Shown one piece after another: positions 34,342 to 46,296 of a DNA stretch of 64,000 nucleotides (positions are counted from its first letter, which is position 1; each line of letters opens with the position of its first letter). This DNA comes from Prostheceraeus crozeri (Eukaryota > Platyhelminthes > Polycladida > Euryleptidae). The translations under genes were made by a program, and so were the position numbers. The notes beneath the pieces were generated by a model. That model saw nothing but the letters and a program-made list of their open reading frames with translations. It was not told the origin of the DNA and did no database searches. The stretch spans positions 62,001-126,000 of the forward strand of contig CAJQUW010001438.1 of assembly GCA_907163375.1 (NCBI GenBank), read 5' to 3'.

Positions 34342-36018
34342 TTTTTAGTGTGTATACACAGTGTAATCTGGCACCTCCTAAAATCAAAAGAAACTACATA
34401 CTAAAGCCTCACACACTGAAATTTCAGGAGGCTATACTGAGACAGTAGGTTGGCATCCTAGAAGGTCAGTAACCTCCTAAATTCACTTTTCTCGTGGAAC
34501 ATGCATTTTTACAGCAAGTTAGATATCATGACTTTGTTGAAATAATTTACACAGACCATATTCACTGTATTTTATAAAAAATATTATATGTTAAGCGAAA
34601 TAAGATAAATTGGTTATAATTTGTTTTAGTCAGTAACACTTCTTTAAAATTTTAGGAGGTTGTCCTGAAATAGGAGGCTATTCTATTAAACGCTTGTCTC
34701 TGCATTGCAAAGAAATTTACATTGTCACCATTCCCAAAAATTTGTTGTGATTGAGAAAGTTTCTCTTGATTGGCTATTACTTGAAAAATCCTCTTACATT
34801 GCGTGTAAAACAGGAGAGTGAAAAATTGTCAATTTTTGTTTCAAATAGTACGACATGATTTGCAATTAAACGTGTTAGCCATGTTAGTTTTGTGTGATGT
34901 TCTGTTGTAGTATTTGTGAAGTTACTGGAAGTAATCTCTATGAGTACTTGAAGCACGTTAGCAACCATTCAGCCCAACGCAAAAGGTGATTGAAATTATG
35001 TCTGTGATATCTATTTATGTCAATTCGTTAGGAAATAGGCGAACAGAACAATTGTTCCTGAAGCTTTCTTGTCTATTGGATGTGATAGTCAAAAGAAAGA
35101 TCAGGTGCATTTTATGAAAAATACATGATGTATTACGAGCAAAATTGGGATTTATATCCCTTGACTCTCATACAACACTCTATGAGCAACCTACCTAAGT
35201 TACGCAACGCACCTTGACCCTCAAACCCTTGTGACACTTTATGACAATCAACCGAGGTCTACATCAATCCCCATGTTCGACACGTAATATGTGTATACTC
35301 CCTAAGATCGCAGCAGATGGTTAATCTAAAAATAATAACAGTTCTGTGAAAGTTGTTTGTCCACAGTAAAACGTCCTCCTGCTTTGCAATCCTTGGCAAC
35401 GTTGTCAAACAGTATGTTCAAAGTAATGGCTGTACGGAAATTCCATTAAATCTAACAATAACTAATATGCTGGAATAAAGCTATTTTATTGGGTACTGCG
35501 AAAATATGGATGCTAAGGTAGCTTTTTTTATGCATTGTAAAAGATTATGGTAATAGCAAGACTACAAGTCAAAGTTTTGGGAAAACCTAAAGCCATGACA
35601 TTTCGAGGTTGGTGGTGGCTATTACACCGACTGAGCAAGTATGTAAAATATATGTTCCATACATATTTCCATGCCTCATATTTATCAGCTAGACTCTCCA
35701 TCATTCAATATAACAAAAATATGTATAAAAATGTGCTTGTCGCTGCTCCTGTCTTGGTCTTGCTTAGTCATCCAATTTTTTATGAGAATTTTAGTGAATT
35801 CTAAGGCGAAACAAGCTTGTTTCCGTGCTATGAACGACTCCTATCCTTTCAATATAACAAGAAACTCAATTTGGCGGTTTATCTTCTGACTAAATTTTCG
35901 ATCTCTTGCTTACTTATCGGCTTATTTGTCAGCATTACCGGCTCAGTCAGTGTCCACAGCCATCGAGATAAGACATTCAATTGAGTGATCAAAGCATGAA
36001 TTGCTATTATTGCTCAAA
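34342..36018. other. no gene; faint repeated motifs
   Basis: CCTCCTAAAAT near 34371 has inverted counterparts near 34655, and AGGAGGCTAT recurs (34425, 34672), hinting at a small decayed element at about 34366-34690. The rest is featureless. Open frames at 35547-35889 have no motif. Confidence 0.35.
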
Positions 36019-36020
36019 TA
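36019..36020. repeat. TA target duplication, left
   Basis: TA flanking the left inverted repeat of the Tc1 element, matched by TA at 37686-37687. Confidence 0.75.
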
Positions 36021-37685
36021 CAGATTGTTTCATAAAAAATGGATCACCCTTAAACATCACCTTAACTTCAACTTTGTCTAACTCCGCCAAACTTGAACGA
36101 ATTTCTCTGAAATTTGGAAGATATCTCAGTTGCGCTTACTAATATCATTGTTGGAAATTTCAAGCATTAATATTTAGTTGTTTTCCTGTTATAGATAAAA
36201 AAGTAGTAGATAATTTGATCTTCATTTAGCAATGTTACACAAAATCATACCTCACTCTTATAAAATTATTTTTGTTTCCTTTGTTATGTAATATGTTGTT
36301 CTACAAGCCAAAAGCTATCAAGCAAAACAAAAATAAAGAAAATCGGTCAATCAGAGCCAGTATAGCACCATTATTCATCAACAATAATGTAACTGCTACA
36401 TGTGATTAACTGGACTTCATGTTCCATAGCTTCCTGACTTCGTAGCGGTGGTGTTGGCAGCACTCCTGATTGCTTTCAGCTAGAAATCTATCTCTTACCG
36501 GTTGAAAACAATACAAAGCACAAATGAACAATAACGAGATCGCATTCACAAAAGGCAAAGTGTCAGCCTTGCTAGAACTAGGCGAGGGTTTTCTTTGCGA
36601 GCTACAAGCAAGCGACTAAATGTCCCTTACACAAATGTGCATCGATGGCATAATGATGATTTTCGACTCTGTCGTAAAGAGGGCTCTGGCCGTCCACGCA
36701 AAACATCCAAACGTAGAGACCGCCTAATTTTCAGATTTGTTAAAGTTGATCCAAGTCTCTCGTTAACTGAGATGGCTGCACTAGACTCGTCTATTTCTAA
36801 GTCCACTATTCGTAGAAGACTTATTGAGTCGAATTTCAAGAGCTGTAAGAGGCCCTCTCAGATCGAATTATCAGATCAGCATATAAAAAGACGTCTCAGA
36901 TGGGCAATGAGTCATTCATTGTCACTGGCGAAATCAATGGGATCGGGTTGTCTGGTCTGATGAGGCATCAATCCGTCTGAAGGATAGTGATGGTCGATTG
37001 AGATTATGGATAAAATCTGATCAGGAAATTCCGAGACATTTACATCGTCCCCGGGTACGAGGTGGTGCGACTCTACTGATTTGGGCTGGCATTTGGACCA
37101 ATGGCCGCTCTGAACTTCACATACAGCAAGGAACCATGAATTCTGAACGCTATGTGAATGTTTTAAGAATGAACATTGGCCAAATGACAGATCAACTTGG
37201 TGATCCATCGACTTGGTTATTTATGGATGATAATACTACGTGTCACAGGAGTAGTAGAGTCAACTTATGCAAGTCTCAATTAGGGCTTAGGACATTATCT
37301 TGGCCAGGTCGTTCTCCTGATCTGAATCCCATAGAAAATGTATGGAGTATTCTAAAACGTAACGTTCGTCGTTCACTGCTACCTACAGATGGCGTATCAC
37401 AACTTACGTCACTGTTAAAAGGAGAGTGGAGAAAGTTAGATCAGTCAAAAATCAACGATATCATCGAATCAATGCCTAGAAGAATTGGTAATGTCATTGA
37501 CAATAAGGGTAGGGCCACAAAATATTAGCTTCTTAGGAACCGTTACTGTATCATAGCTTGTCAGATTATATAGGGACATTTAAATATATTAGGGACATGA
37601 AATAACATGAAAAATGCTTTCTGTATCATACTTATGTTTTATTTAGTCAAATTTTAGGATGATCCACTTTTTATGAAACGGACTG
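36021..37685 (+). mobile_element. Tc1-family DNA transposon, 1,665 bp, nearly whole
   Basis: Terminal inverted repeats begin CAGATTGTTTCATAAAAAAT (36021) and end ATGAAACGGACTG (37685). The two share TTTCATAAAAA and TGGATCA with a few mismatches. TA dinucleotides flank both ends, as expected. Length and a single transposase gene fit the Tc1 group. The gene carries two frameshifts, so the copy is recently inactive rather than ancient. Confidence 0.9.
36524..37528 (+). pseudogene. Tc1 transposase (DD34E), two frameshifts
   Basis: ATG at 36524 (MNNNEIAFTKGKVSALLEL). The frame shifts near 36592, then reads RATSKRLNVPYTNVHRWHND (first helix-turn-helix), the AT-hook-like GSGRPRK, and a second HTH (LTEMAALDSSISKSTIRRRL). 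A second frame change near 36930 leads to WDRVVWSDEASI with the first catalytic Asp, then GGATLLIWAGI, WLFMDDNTTCH with the second Asp, and WPGRSPDLNPIENVW. There are 34 residues between the second Asp and Glu, giving the DD34E signature of Tc1. It ends with TAG at 37526. About 335 residues in all, the usual length. Confidence 0.9.
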
Positions 37686-37687
37686 TA
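37686..37687. repeat. TA target duplication, right
   Basis: TA directly after the right inverted repeat of the Tc1 element. Confidence 0.75.
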
Positions 37688-38967
37688 TATATTTTTTCAA
37701 ACATAAATGTACATCATTATTGAGTTCAATTTATTTTTCAATCTGATGACAAAGGCAATGCAACACCTGCTGTAGATTACTAACCTCTGTTTGCCAAGAT
37801 GAAGTTAGATTTTCTGAAAGGGATACTCAAGATAATTAAATTGGTTGAGGCTAACCTCCGGTAGATCATAAAGAAAAATAATAATACTACAAATACTACA
37901 GGCCTAACTAAAAACTGAGAGAAAAAAATATAACTTACTACTGCGTTTTAAACAAAATTATAAATCTAACAACTTACTTATGACATTAGCGTCTAAAAAG
38001 GAGTGATTATAGACATGACACTTGTGTGTCTGCTTATATACTTCAAACTTTGTAACTTATCTAAATCCCAATCTGCTATCAGTCAAATACAATTACAAAC
38101 AGACCTGTCATTTCTAATGCGGATAACTGGTCAACCACGTGTGGTGTTACGCAAATGCTTCAATCGAAGTGAGAAGATGAAGCTGAAGATAATGAAAAGT
38201 AAAGAATTTGATCCCTCCAAAGGACCGATCTGGCTTTCCCACAGGTTACATGAAGTGCAACTAAAACAGATAATTGATATATGCTGAGATAAAGTTGATG
38301 AGGACAAAAGCAATAGAGGTCATCAGCAGGAACTTGAGCAAGATTCACGTTTCGGCCCCTTAATTCCTGTACGTTCAAACTCAAGAGTCATATATCAAGT
38401 GTGCTTAGGTTGCTCAGCAAATTCTAGAATTGTTCTATATGGTTTTTTTGAGATTCCCTTTGACACTGACGTTTGTTTAGAGGGATTGATAAATTGTGCA
38501 TAGTGCAGTGATACTGGTCTGCTGATTTATGACGGACGGTGAACATATTTGTTTGCTAATATACGTTAGCGAGGTCATGTGCTGAAAATCAACACACTCC
38601 CCTTCCCATTGTCACACATATCATGTCAGATAGGAGGTAGTGATTCACACATTCTTACATCGAGGGGAAAAATATTTCACTCACTATATCAGAGATGATA
38701 GAGCAAAAGTTATTACGTTACTCTCAGCAGCTGTGGCATACTTACTTCAGATATGATATCATCACACAAGCTGTTTGTGAAAATGCAGCTCGGGTACAAG
38801 AGTGAAATTATTGCACCCAAATTACCGAATGAATCGTTGCCGATCACTGACGCAGCAATTCGATTCCAACTTGACTAAAATCGTTTAAAAGACCAGATCT
38901 CAGACAATGATTGTTTCAGCAAATGTTGTTCTCACTCAATTTTTTCTGTAGATAAGCCTAGATAGAC
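37688..38967. other. no recognisable gene
   Basis: AT-rich spacer before the satellite. No motif-bearing frame. Confidence 0.45.
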
Positions 38968-41900
38968 TATGCCCGAAATTCTAGCGACTCTTTGTATCTT
39001 GTGATATTGTGACGTGAAATCTACATGTAAACGTTTCAGCTTATCGAATCCTTGAGCTCAGCCCTAGGGGTCACTATGCCAAATTTCTAGCGGTTGTTGG
39101 TATCTTGTGATGCTGTGACGTGAAGTCCACATGTAGATGTTTCAGCTTATATAATCCCTGGGTTCAGCTTTGTGGGCCATTATGTCCGAATTCACAGCGG
39201 TTGTTGGTGTCTTGTGATATTTTGACTTGAAATCTACATGTAGATATTTCAGCTTATGTAATCCTTGGACTCAGCCCCAGGAGCCACTATGCCCGAATTT
39301 CTAGCGGTTCTTGATATCTTGTGATATTGTGACTTGAAATCTAAGTGTTTCAGCTTATATAATCTTTGGACTCAGCCCCAGGAGCCACTATGCCCGAATT
39401 TCTAGCGGGTCTTGATATCTTGTGATATTGTGACTTGAAATCTAAGTGTTTCAGCTCATTGAATCCTTAGGCTGAGCCCTAGGGGCCACTGTGCCCGAAT
39501 TCACAGCGGCTCTTGGTGTTTTGTGATATTGTGACTTGAAATCTATATGTAGATATTTCAGCTTATAACCCTGGGTTCAGCCCCAGGAGCCACTATGCCC
39601 GAATTTCTAGCGGTTCTTGATATCTTATGATATTGTGACCTGAAATCTAAGTGTTTCAGCTTATATAATCCTTGGACTCAGCCCCAGTGGCCACTATGCC
39701 CGAATTTCTAGCGGTTCTTGATATCTTGTGATATTGTGACTTGAAATCTAAATGTTTCAGCTTATTGAATCCTTAGGCTGAGCCCTAGGGGCCACTATGC
39801 CCGAATTCACAGCGGCTCTTGGTGTTTTGTGATATTGTGACTTGAAATCTGAGTGTTTCAGCTTATTGAATTCTTGGGCTCAGCCCTAGGGGCCACCATG
39901 CCCGAATCTCTATTGACTGTTGATATCTTGTGATATTGTGACCTGAAATCTAAGTGTTTCAGCTTATATAATCCTTGGACTCAGCCCCAGGAGCCACTAT
40001 GCCCGAATTTCTAGCGGTTCTTGATATCTTGTGATATTGTGACTTGAAATCTAAGTGTTTCAGCTTATATAATCCTTGGACTCAGCCCCAGGAGCCACTA
40101 TGCCCGAATTTCTAGCGGTTCTTGATATCTTGTGATATTGTGACTTGAAATCTAAATGTTTCAGCTTATTGAATTCTTAGGCTGTGCCCTAGTGGCCACT
40201 ATGCCCGAATTCACAGCGGCTCTTGGTGTTTTGTGATATTGTGACTTGAAATCTGAGTGTTTCAGCTTATTGAATCCTTAGGCTGAGCCCTAGGGGCCAC
40301 TATGCCCGAATTCACAGCGGCTCTTGGTGTTTTGTGATATTGTGACTTGAAATCTGAGTGTTTCAGCTTATTGAATTCTTGGGCTGAGCCCTAGGGGCCA
40401 CTATGCCCGAATCACTATTGACTGTTGATATCTTGTGATATTGTGACCTGAAATCTAAGTGTTTCAGCTTATATAATCCTTGGACTCAGCCCCAGTGGCC
40501 ACTATGCCTGAATCTCTAGCGGTTCTTGATATCTTGTGATATTGTGACTTGAAATCTAAATGTTTCAGCTTATTGAATCCTTAGGCTGAGCCCTAGGGGC
40601 CACTATGCCCGAATTCACAGCGGCTCTTGGTGTTTTGTGATATTGTGACTTGAAATCTGAGTGTTTCAGCTTATTGAATCCTTAGGCTGAGCCCTAGGGG
40701 CCACTATGCCCGAATTCACAGCGGCTCTTTGTGTTTTGTGATATTGTGACCTGAAATCTGAGTGTTTCAGTTTATTGAATCCTTAGGCTGAGCCCTAGGG
40801 GCCACTATGCCCGAATTCACAGCGGCTCTTGGTGTTTTGTGATATTGTGACTTGAAATCTGAGTGTTTCAGCTTATTGAATTCTTGGGCTCAGCCCTAGG
40901 GCCACTATGCCCGAATCTCTATTGTCTGTTGATATTTTGTGATATTGTGACCTGAAATCTAAGTGTTTCAGCTTATATAATCCTTGGACTCAGCCCCAGG
41001 AGCCACTATGCCCGAATTTCTAGCGGTTATTGATATCTTGTGATATTGTGACTTGAAATCTAAATGTTTCAGCTTATTGAATTCTTAGGCTGAGCCCTAG
41101 GGGCCACTATGCCCGAATTCACAGCGGCTCTTGGTGTTTTGTGATATTGTGACCTGAAATCTGAGTGTTTCAGCTTATTGAATCCTTAGGCTGAGCCCTA
41201 GGGGCCACTATGCCCGAATTCACAGCGGCTCTTTGTGTTTTGTGATATTGTGACTTGAAATCTGAGTGTTTCAGTTTATTGAATCCTTAGGCTGAGCCCT
41301 AGGGGCCACTATGCCCGAATTCACAGCGGCTCTTGGTGTTTTGTGATATTGTGACTTGAAATCTGAGTGTTTCAGCTTATTGAATTCTTGGGCTCAGCCC
41401 TAGGGGCCACTATGCCCGAATCTCTATTGACTGTTGATATTTTGTGATATTGTGACCTGAAATCTAAGTGTTTCAGCTTATATAATCCTTGGACTCAGCC
41501 CCAGGAGCCACTATGCCCGAATTTCTAGCGGTTCTTGATATCTTGTGATATTGTGACTTGAAATCTAAATGTTTCAGCTTATTGAATTCTTAGGCTGAGC
41601 CCTAGGGGCCACTATGCCCGAATCTCTATTGACTGTTGATATCTTGTGATATTGTGACCTGAAATCTAAGCGTTTCAGCTTATATAATCCTTGGACTCAG
41701 CCCCAGTGGCCACTATGCCCGAATCTCTAGCGGTTCTTGATATCTTGTGATATTGTGACTTGAAATCTAAATGTTTCAGCTTATTGAATTCTTAGGCTGA
41801 GCCCTAGGGGCCACTATGCCCGAATTCACAGCGGCTCTTGGTGTTTTGTGATATTGTGACTTGAAATCTGAGTGTTTCAGTTTATTGAATCCTTAGGCTG

Positions 41901-42535
41901 AGCCCTAGGGGCCACTATGCCCGAATTCACAGCGGCTCTTGGTGTTTTGTGATATTGTGACTTGAAATCTGAGTGTTTCAGCTTATTGAATTCTTGGGCT
42001 CAGCCCTAGGGGCCACCATGCCCGAATCTCTATTGACTGTTGATATTTTGTGATATTGTGACCTGAAATCTAAGTGTTTCAGCTTATATAATCCTTGGAC
42101 TCAGCCCCAGGAGCCACTATGCCCGAATTCACAGCGGCTCTTGATATCTTGTGATATTGTGACTTGAAATCTAAATGTTTCAGCTTATTGAATTCTTAGG
42201 CTGAGCCCTATGGGCCACTATGCCCGAATTCACAGCGGCTCTTGGTGTTTTGTGATATTGTGACTTGAAATCTGAGTGTTTCAGCTTATTGAATCCTTAG
42301 GCTGAGCCCTAGGGGCCACTATGCCCGAATTCACAGCGGCTCTTGGTGTTTTGTGATATTGTGACTTGAAATCTGAGTGTTTCAGCTTATTGAATCCTTA
42401 GGCTCAGCCCTAGGGGCCACCATGCCCGAATCTCTATTGACTGTTGATATCTTGTGATATTGTGACCTGAAATCTAAGTGTTTCAGCTTATATAATCCTT
42501 GGACTCAGCCCCAGGAGCCACTATGCCCGAATTTT
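38968..42535. repeat. 101-bp satellite array, about 35 units, with higher-order repeats
   Basis: The unit contains GATATTGTGACTTGAAATCT, TGTTTCAGCTTAT and GCCACTATGCCCGAATT. The first three units (to about 39300) are more diverged and about 8 bp longer, carrying ACATGTAGA. Three sub-types alternate: A (CTAGCGGTTCTTGATATC), B (TTCACAGCGGCTCTTGGTG) and C (CTCTATTGACTGTTGATAT). From 40411 the order C-A-B-B-B repeats exactly (40411-40916 and 40917-41421), a 505-bp higher-order unit. Later blocks are C-A-C-A-B-B and C-A-B-B. The array stops abruptly at GCCCGAATTT, 68 bp before the transposase zinc-finger exon. No open frame spans it. Confidence 0.95.
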
Positions 42536-42602
42536 GTTTTAAAATCTCAGCTTTAGCAGAGATCTAATGGCCTTGCATTAAGAGACTTTTATGACCATTT
42601 CA

Positions 42603-44807
42603 GAATTATTTGTCCATTTCATGGTTGTCCCGTTTCACAAATTACTTTGTCTGGTATCAAAAAACATGTATATTCTCATCATGAAGTGCTGGAAACTGAT
42701 AATCGAGTGGAAGACGAGGAACGCGGTGAACCCTCAGTTGTTGACCATGATGACGCTTCAATCTCATGTGGAAATGATTTGGTAAATGAAGTGGAGATGG
42801 AGGATCGCGAATCCGATGACAGTTTGACGCCCAGAAGACGGATCATGAAAGATTTATCCGACGATTTTTTCTTATTTTATGGCTATGCTATGGATATCCT
42901 ATGTTTGTCTGAGAGGGCTGCGCTTGAATTAACGGCTCGAACTGAAGCAATTGTGTCAAACATTGCATCCAATATTGCTTCTGCGGCAGTTGATGATATG
43001 ACAAGTGGTTCCAGCGCAGTGGATACGTCGTATTTTCACCCCTTACCGACAATGGCAATTAATCGAATGATACTCGATGATTATCTTGAAAAGAAGTTTA
43101 AATTTTATCCTGGCGACGAGGTGCTGTGTTCGAATGGTGATACATTCACCTATGTTCCTTTGTCGGTGTACATACGGACGAAATTCTTACAGGATGAGAA
43201 TATATTTGAACCGAACGATGAATATTTTCAATCACCATACTTAACAGAACACATCAAACTAGAAACAAATGAAAACGATAAGTATGTACACATTTTGCTA
43301 TATAGTGACGAATTTGAGGTGTAAATCCCATAGGTGTTGCGCGTTCAAAACATAAATTATTTGCTATCTATTTTAAGGTGCTTAATTTTCATCGCCATAA
43401 TTCGAATCTAGATGCGATTCATTTACTGATGCTTGCGAAGTGCTCAACTCTAAAAAATGTTGGCATTCGCCCTCTGATTGATGAGTTGAATGAGCTATAT
43501 TTCTGTGGTGTTCAAGTTGAGTCTTTCAGATGCTATGCAATTGCAAATAGCATCAGTGGTGATAATCTGTCGAATAACTTTGTAGGAGGTTTCTCATTGT
43601 CTTTTTCTAGAGGAATGTTTTGCAGATACTGTAAGGTATCTGGGTGTAACGTCAATTTGGTAGTATCTGATGTGGAGCTTGAACGGTTAGATCTCATGTA
43701 AACATTGTTTCGGACGCTATTAATAATGAAAATGGTATGACTTTCATTACTCCGTTTCTCGACTTACCTTACATGAAAATGCCTTATTTCCTTTCACCAG
43801 ACGTGTTTCATGATTTGTTTGAAGGGGTCTCACACCTTGTGTTGTGCACTGCTCTCAATGACTTATTGAGGCGGTCTGTCATATCTTCAGATACAATGAA
43901 CAAAATATTTCGTGACCATTCTACATTTTCTCCTGCTGATGTAAAACTTCATCACATCAGAAACGGACACTTACCATTCTCTGGATCGCAAATGATTTAT
44001 TGGTTGCAAATGTTTTGTTCTTATTTCGGTTGCTTATTTGATTTGGAGAATTCTGTTTGGCAACTAGTATTGTCACATTGTGAAATGATTGAAATATTGA
44101 CATGCCTTCATGTAATTCCTGATGCAAAAATTGAACATTTGCGTTTTCTAATTACTCAGCAAAACGAGATTTTGTCAGATATCTACCATTCAGGTATTCG
44201 ATACAAGTGTAAATTTCATATAATGCAACATTACCCTGATCTTCTGAAAATTTATGGAAACTTAGCTTGTTTTTCAACTATGCGCTTTGAGGGACTGCAT
44301 CAATATTCTAAAGGATTGATGCAGACTATCAGACAGTTTATAAATTTGCCTAAAACGCTGTGTTACCGATATCAGAGACGGTCAGCTATACTCAGAAATG
44401 AAAGGTCATTGATAAACGGGGTGATGTGTGATGTTGCATTACCGTTTCACTTCAGAAACTTAGATTACAGTCAAAGGAAAGCAATTTTTGACTATTTTCA
44501 GTGTTCGGAGAGAGAAGTGTTTGATTTTCCGATGCGAATCTCATATCACATAGTCCACTGTGGCTATCACTACTTCAGCAAAACTCGGCAATCTGTCATT
44601 GCCATGTCTGTTTGTGATATAGAAAATGATCCCATTTTTTGGATGGTTGAGCTCATTTTGTACGTCAGAGAACAATGGGTATTCCTACTTCAGAAATTGG
44701 AATGTTCCTTTGAACCACATTTCAGATCGTATATCGTTATTCGGCGAACACCGGAACTCAGATGTATACCTCCTTCAGCACCAATACACCCTCCACTTGA
44801 AACTTAA
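42603..44807 (+). pseudogene. zinc-finger CACTA/Tnp2-like transposase, frameshifted
   Basis: The exon begins after GACCATTTCAG. A C2H2-like finger opens it: CPFHGC, then KKHVYSHH. An acidic linker (to about 42830) and a helical segment follow (LSERAALELTARTEAI). The core reads YSDEFEV, then, after a one-base shift near 43320, VNPIGVARSKHKLFAIYF, SISGDNLSNNFVGGF, MFCRYCKV. After a second shift near 43695 comes SPDVFHDLFEG, HRIRNGHLPFSGS-like sequence (HHIRNGHLPFSGSQ), KFHIMQHYPDLL and TMRFEGLHQYSK. This block order matches a widespread animal transposon protein whose 'P-DxxHDLFEG ... H-LEHYP ... MRFE--H' motifs resemble Tnp2/CACTA transposases. Stop at 44805. No terminal repeats were identified. 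The left end may be hidden in or beyond the satellite. Confidence 0.75.
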
Positions 44808-46296
44808 ATTTTGGGTGGTTTCATGTCAATGTCAATGAAACAGATCATAAAAGACATTAATGATGCTTTTTCTGTGTGACTGCAACGGTTTTCATCTAAT
44901 AGCAGAACGATAGCGAATCAAGAAGATCTGTTGCATTATGTAACATTAGATGCCTCCTTAAATACGTCGTGAACTATTATAAATTGAATTTTATTTGACT
45001 TACTTTAAGTGTCATAGCTCAAGTGGACCGATTTTAATTTTTTTACCTTAGAATCATGCACCTTCAAGGAATTGGACTTTCAAAGATCCATTGACTTCCA
45101 CACCGTGTTAAAACAGTAGACAGAAATATGCGTACTCAAACATACACGATCCCTCTGTCATATTCATGTCATCTTGTTTCTATAATATCACATGATAATA
45201 ATTGTTGAATTTTTCCTTTATTCAATTAGACATGTATTTGAACTGTTCGTCTATAAACAAAGTTCCATATAAACAAAGTGCACCCTATGGCTGCTATGGA
45301 TATGAGTGTCCGTCCAGTTCTACATGGTTCCTCTTCTTGTCAGACAGGATGAAAAACAGACATGGATTCGATGGGACGCAGATTGAAGTATTTGGTTGAA
45401 ATGATATATTCTATGTTATATCTTATTAAGCAATAAGACATAAGTCTAAAGACATAATTTTTGACACAGTTTGTCTTCAGGTCATTTCCGATGACGTGTT
45501 TGTGTTATTATCACGTTCTGATCGGCGATGTATGTGGATAAAATAGGTCAAAATACGTCTTTTTGCCGAAATTAAGTGGATTGCCAAATCTTAATGCGTT
45601 CAGCTTCATAGACAAAGGTACATGAACATCATAGGAAAATACCTGCAGACATTCCATGTCAAAAACTTAGTACTTTTCATTCAACAAGATGAAACTTGGA
45701 AAATGTTTTATTTGTGTATGCATCAGAGCAAGCGCTGAGCTGAACTTGTTGTAGGCCTATAGCGAATTTGTGATAAGAAGTTCAGCTAATTTTAGTAAAC
45801 AAAAAGTGTCATTGCAGTCATTCCATGACAATTAAAAATCTCCAATTTCTGCAAGGGGTCAAGTGTCTTCAATTTCTTCAAAAGTCAGAGTATCTTACGA
45901 ATAATCGGTTATACACAGTTTCATTTGCATCACTCCACTACAATTGGGATTTTCTGTCAAAATGACAGGCAAGATGGTTCGTTAATGAAATCATTTTACT
46001 TCAGTTGATACAATATGGGTATGTTGTCCATGAAAATATCGGGGAGCAGTTTCTAAAAGTATTGGGAGATATCATTTTATTCATGTCAATATAGGCAAAA
46101 TGGGAAAGTCGTCATTCCACGACGATAAAAATGCACATATGTAGTAAGCTTAGGAGTTGCATTAATGAACCGGATAGATTGTCATACCACGGGTCTTGGT
46201 AGTCCCTCTGTCTTTTGCATTTTTAATTATGCCAGTTTCTATTGCATCATTAACCTATGAACTATTGCAGATCGAAGCAGATTTAGAAGCATCATT
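44808..46296. other. no gene; possible transposon 3' region
   Basis: GTCATTCCAYGAC-type motifs recur (near 45652, 45812, 46107 and 46172), which could be subterminal repeats of the preceding transposon. A short plus frame at 45202-45399 (ends DGTQIEVFG) follows an acceptor-like CAATTAG but has no known motif. Confidence 0.3.

Noticed and set aside
38968-42535. CRISPR-like reading of the satellite
   Set aside because: Units are contiguous 101-bp monomers without unique spacers, in a eukaryotic genome.
45202-45399. Short plus-strand frame after an acceptor-like CAATTAG, ending DGTQIEVFG
   Set aside because: Only 65 codons, no donor or partner exon and no family recognised.
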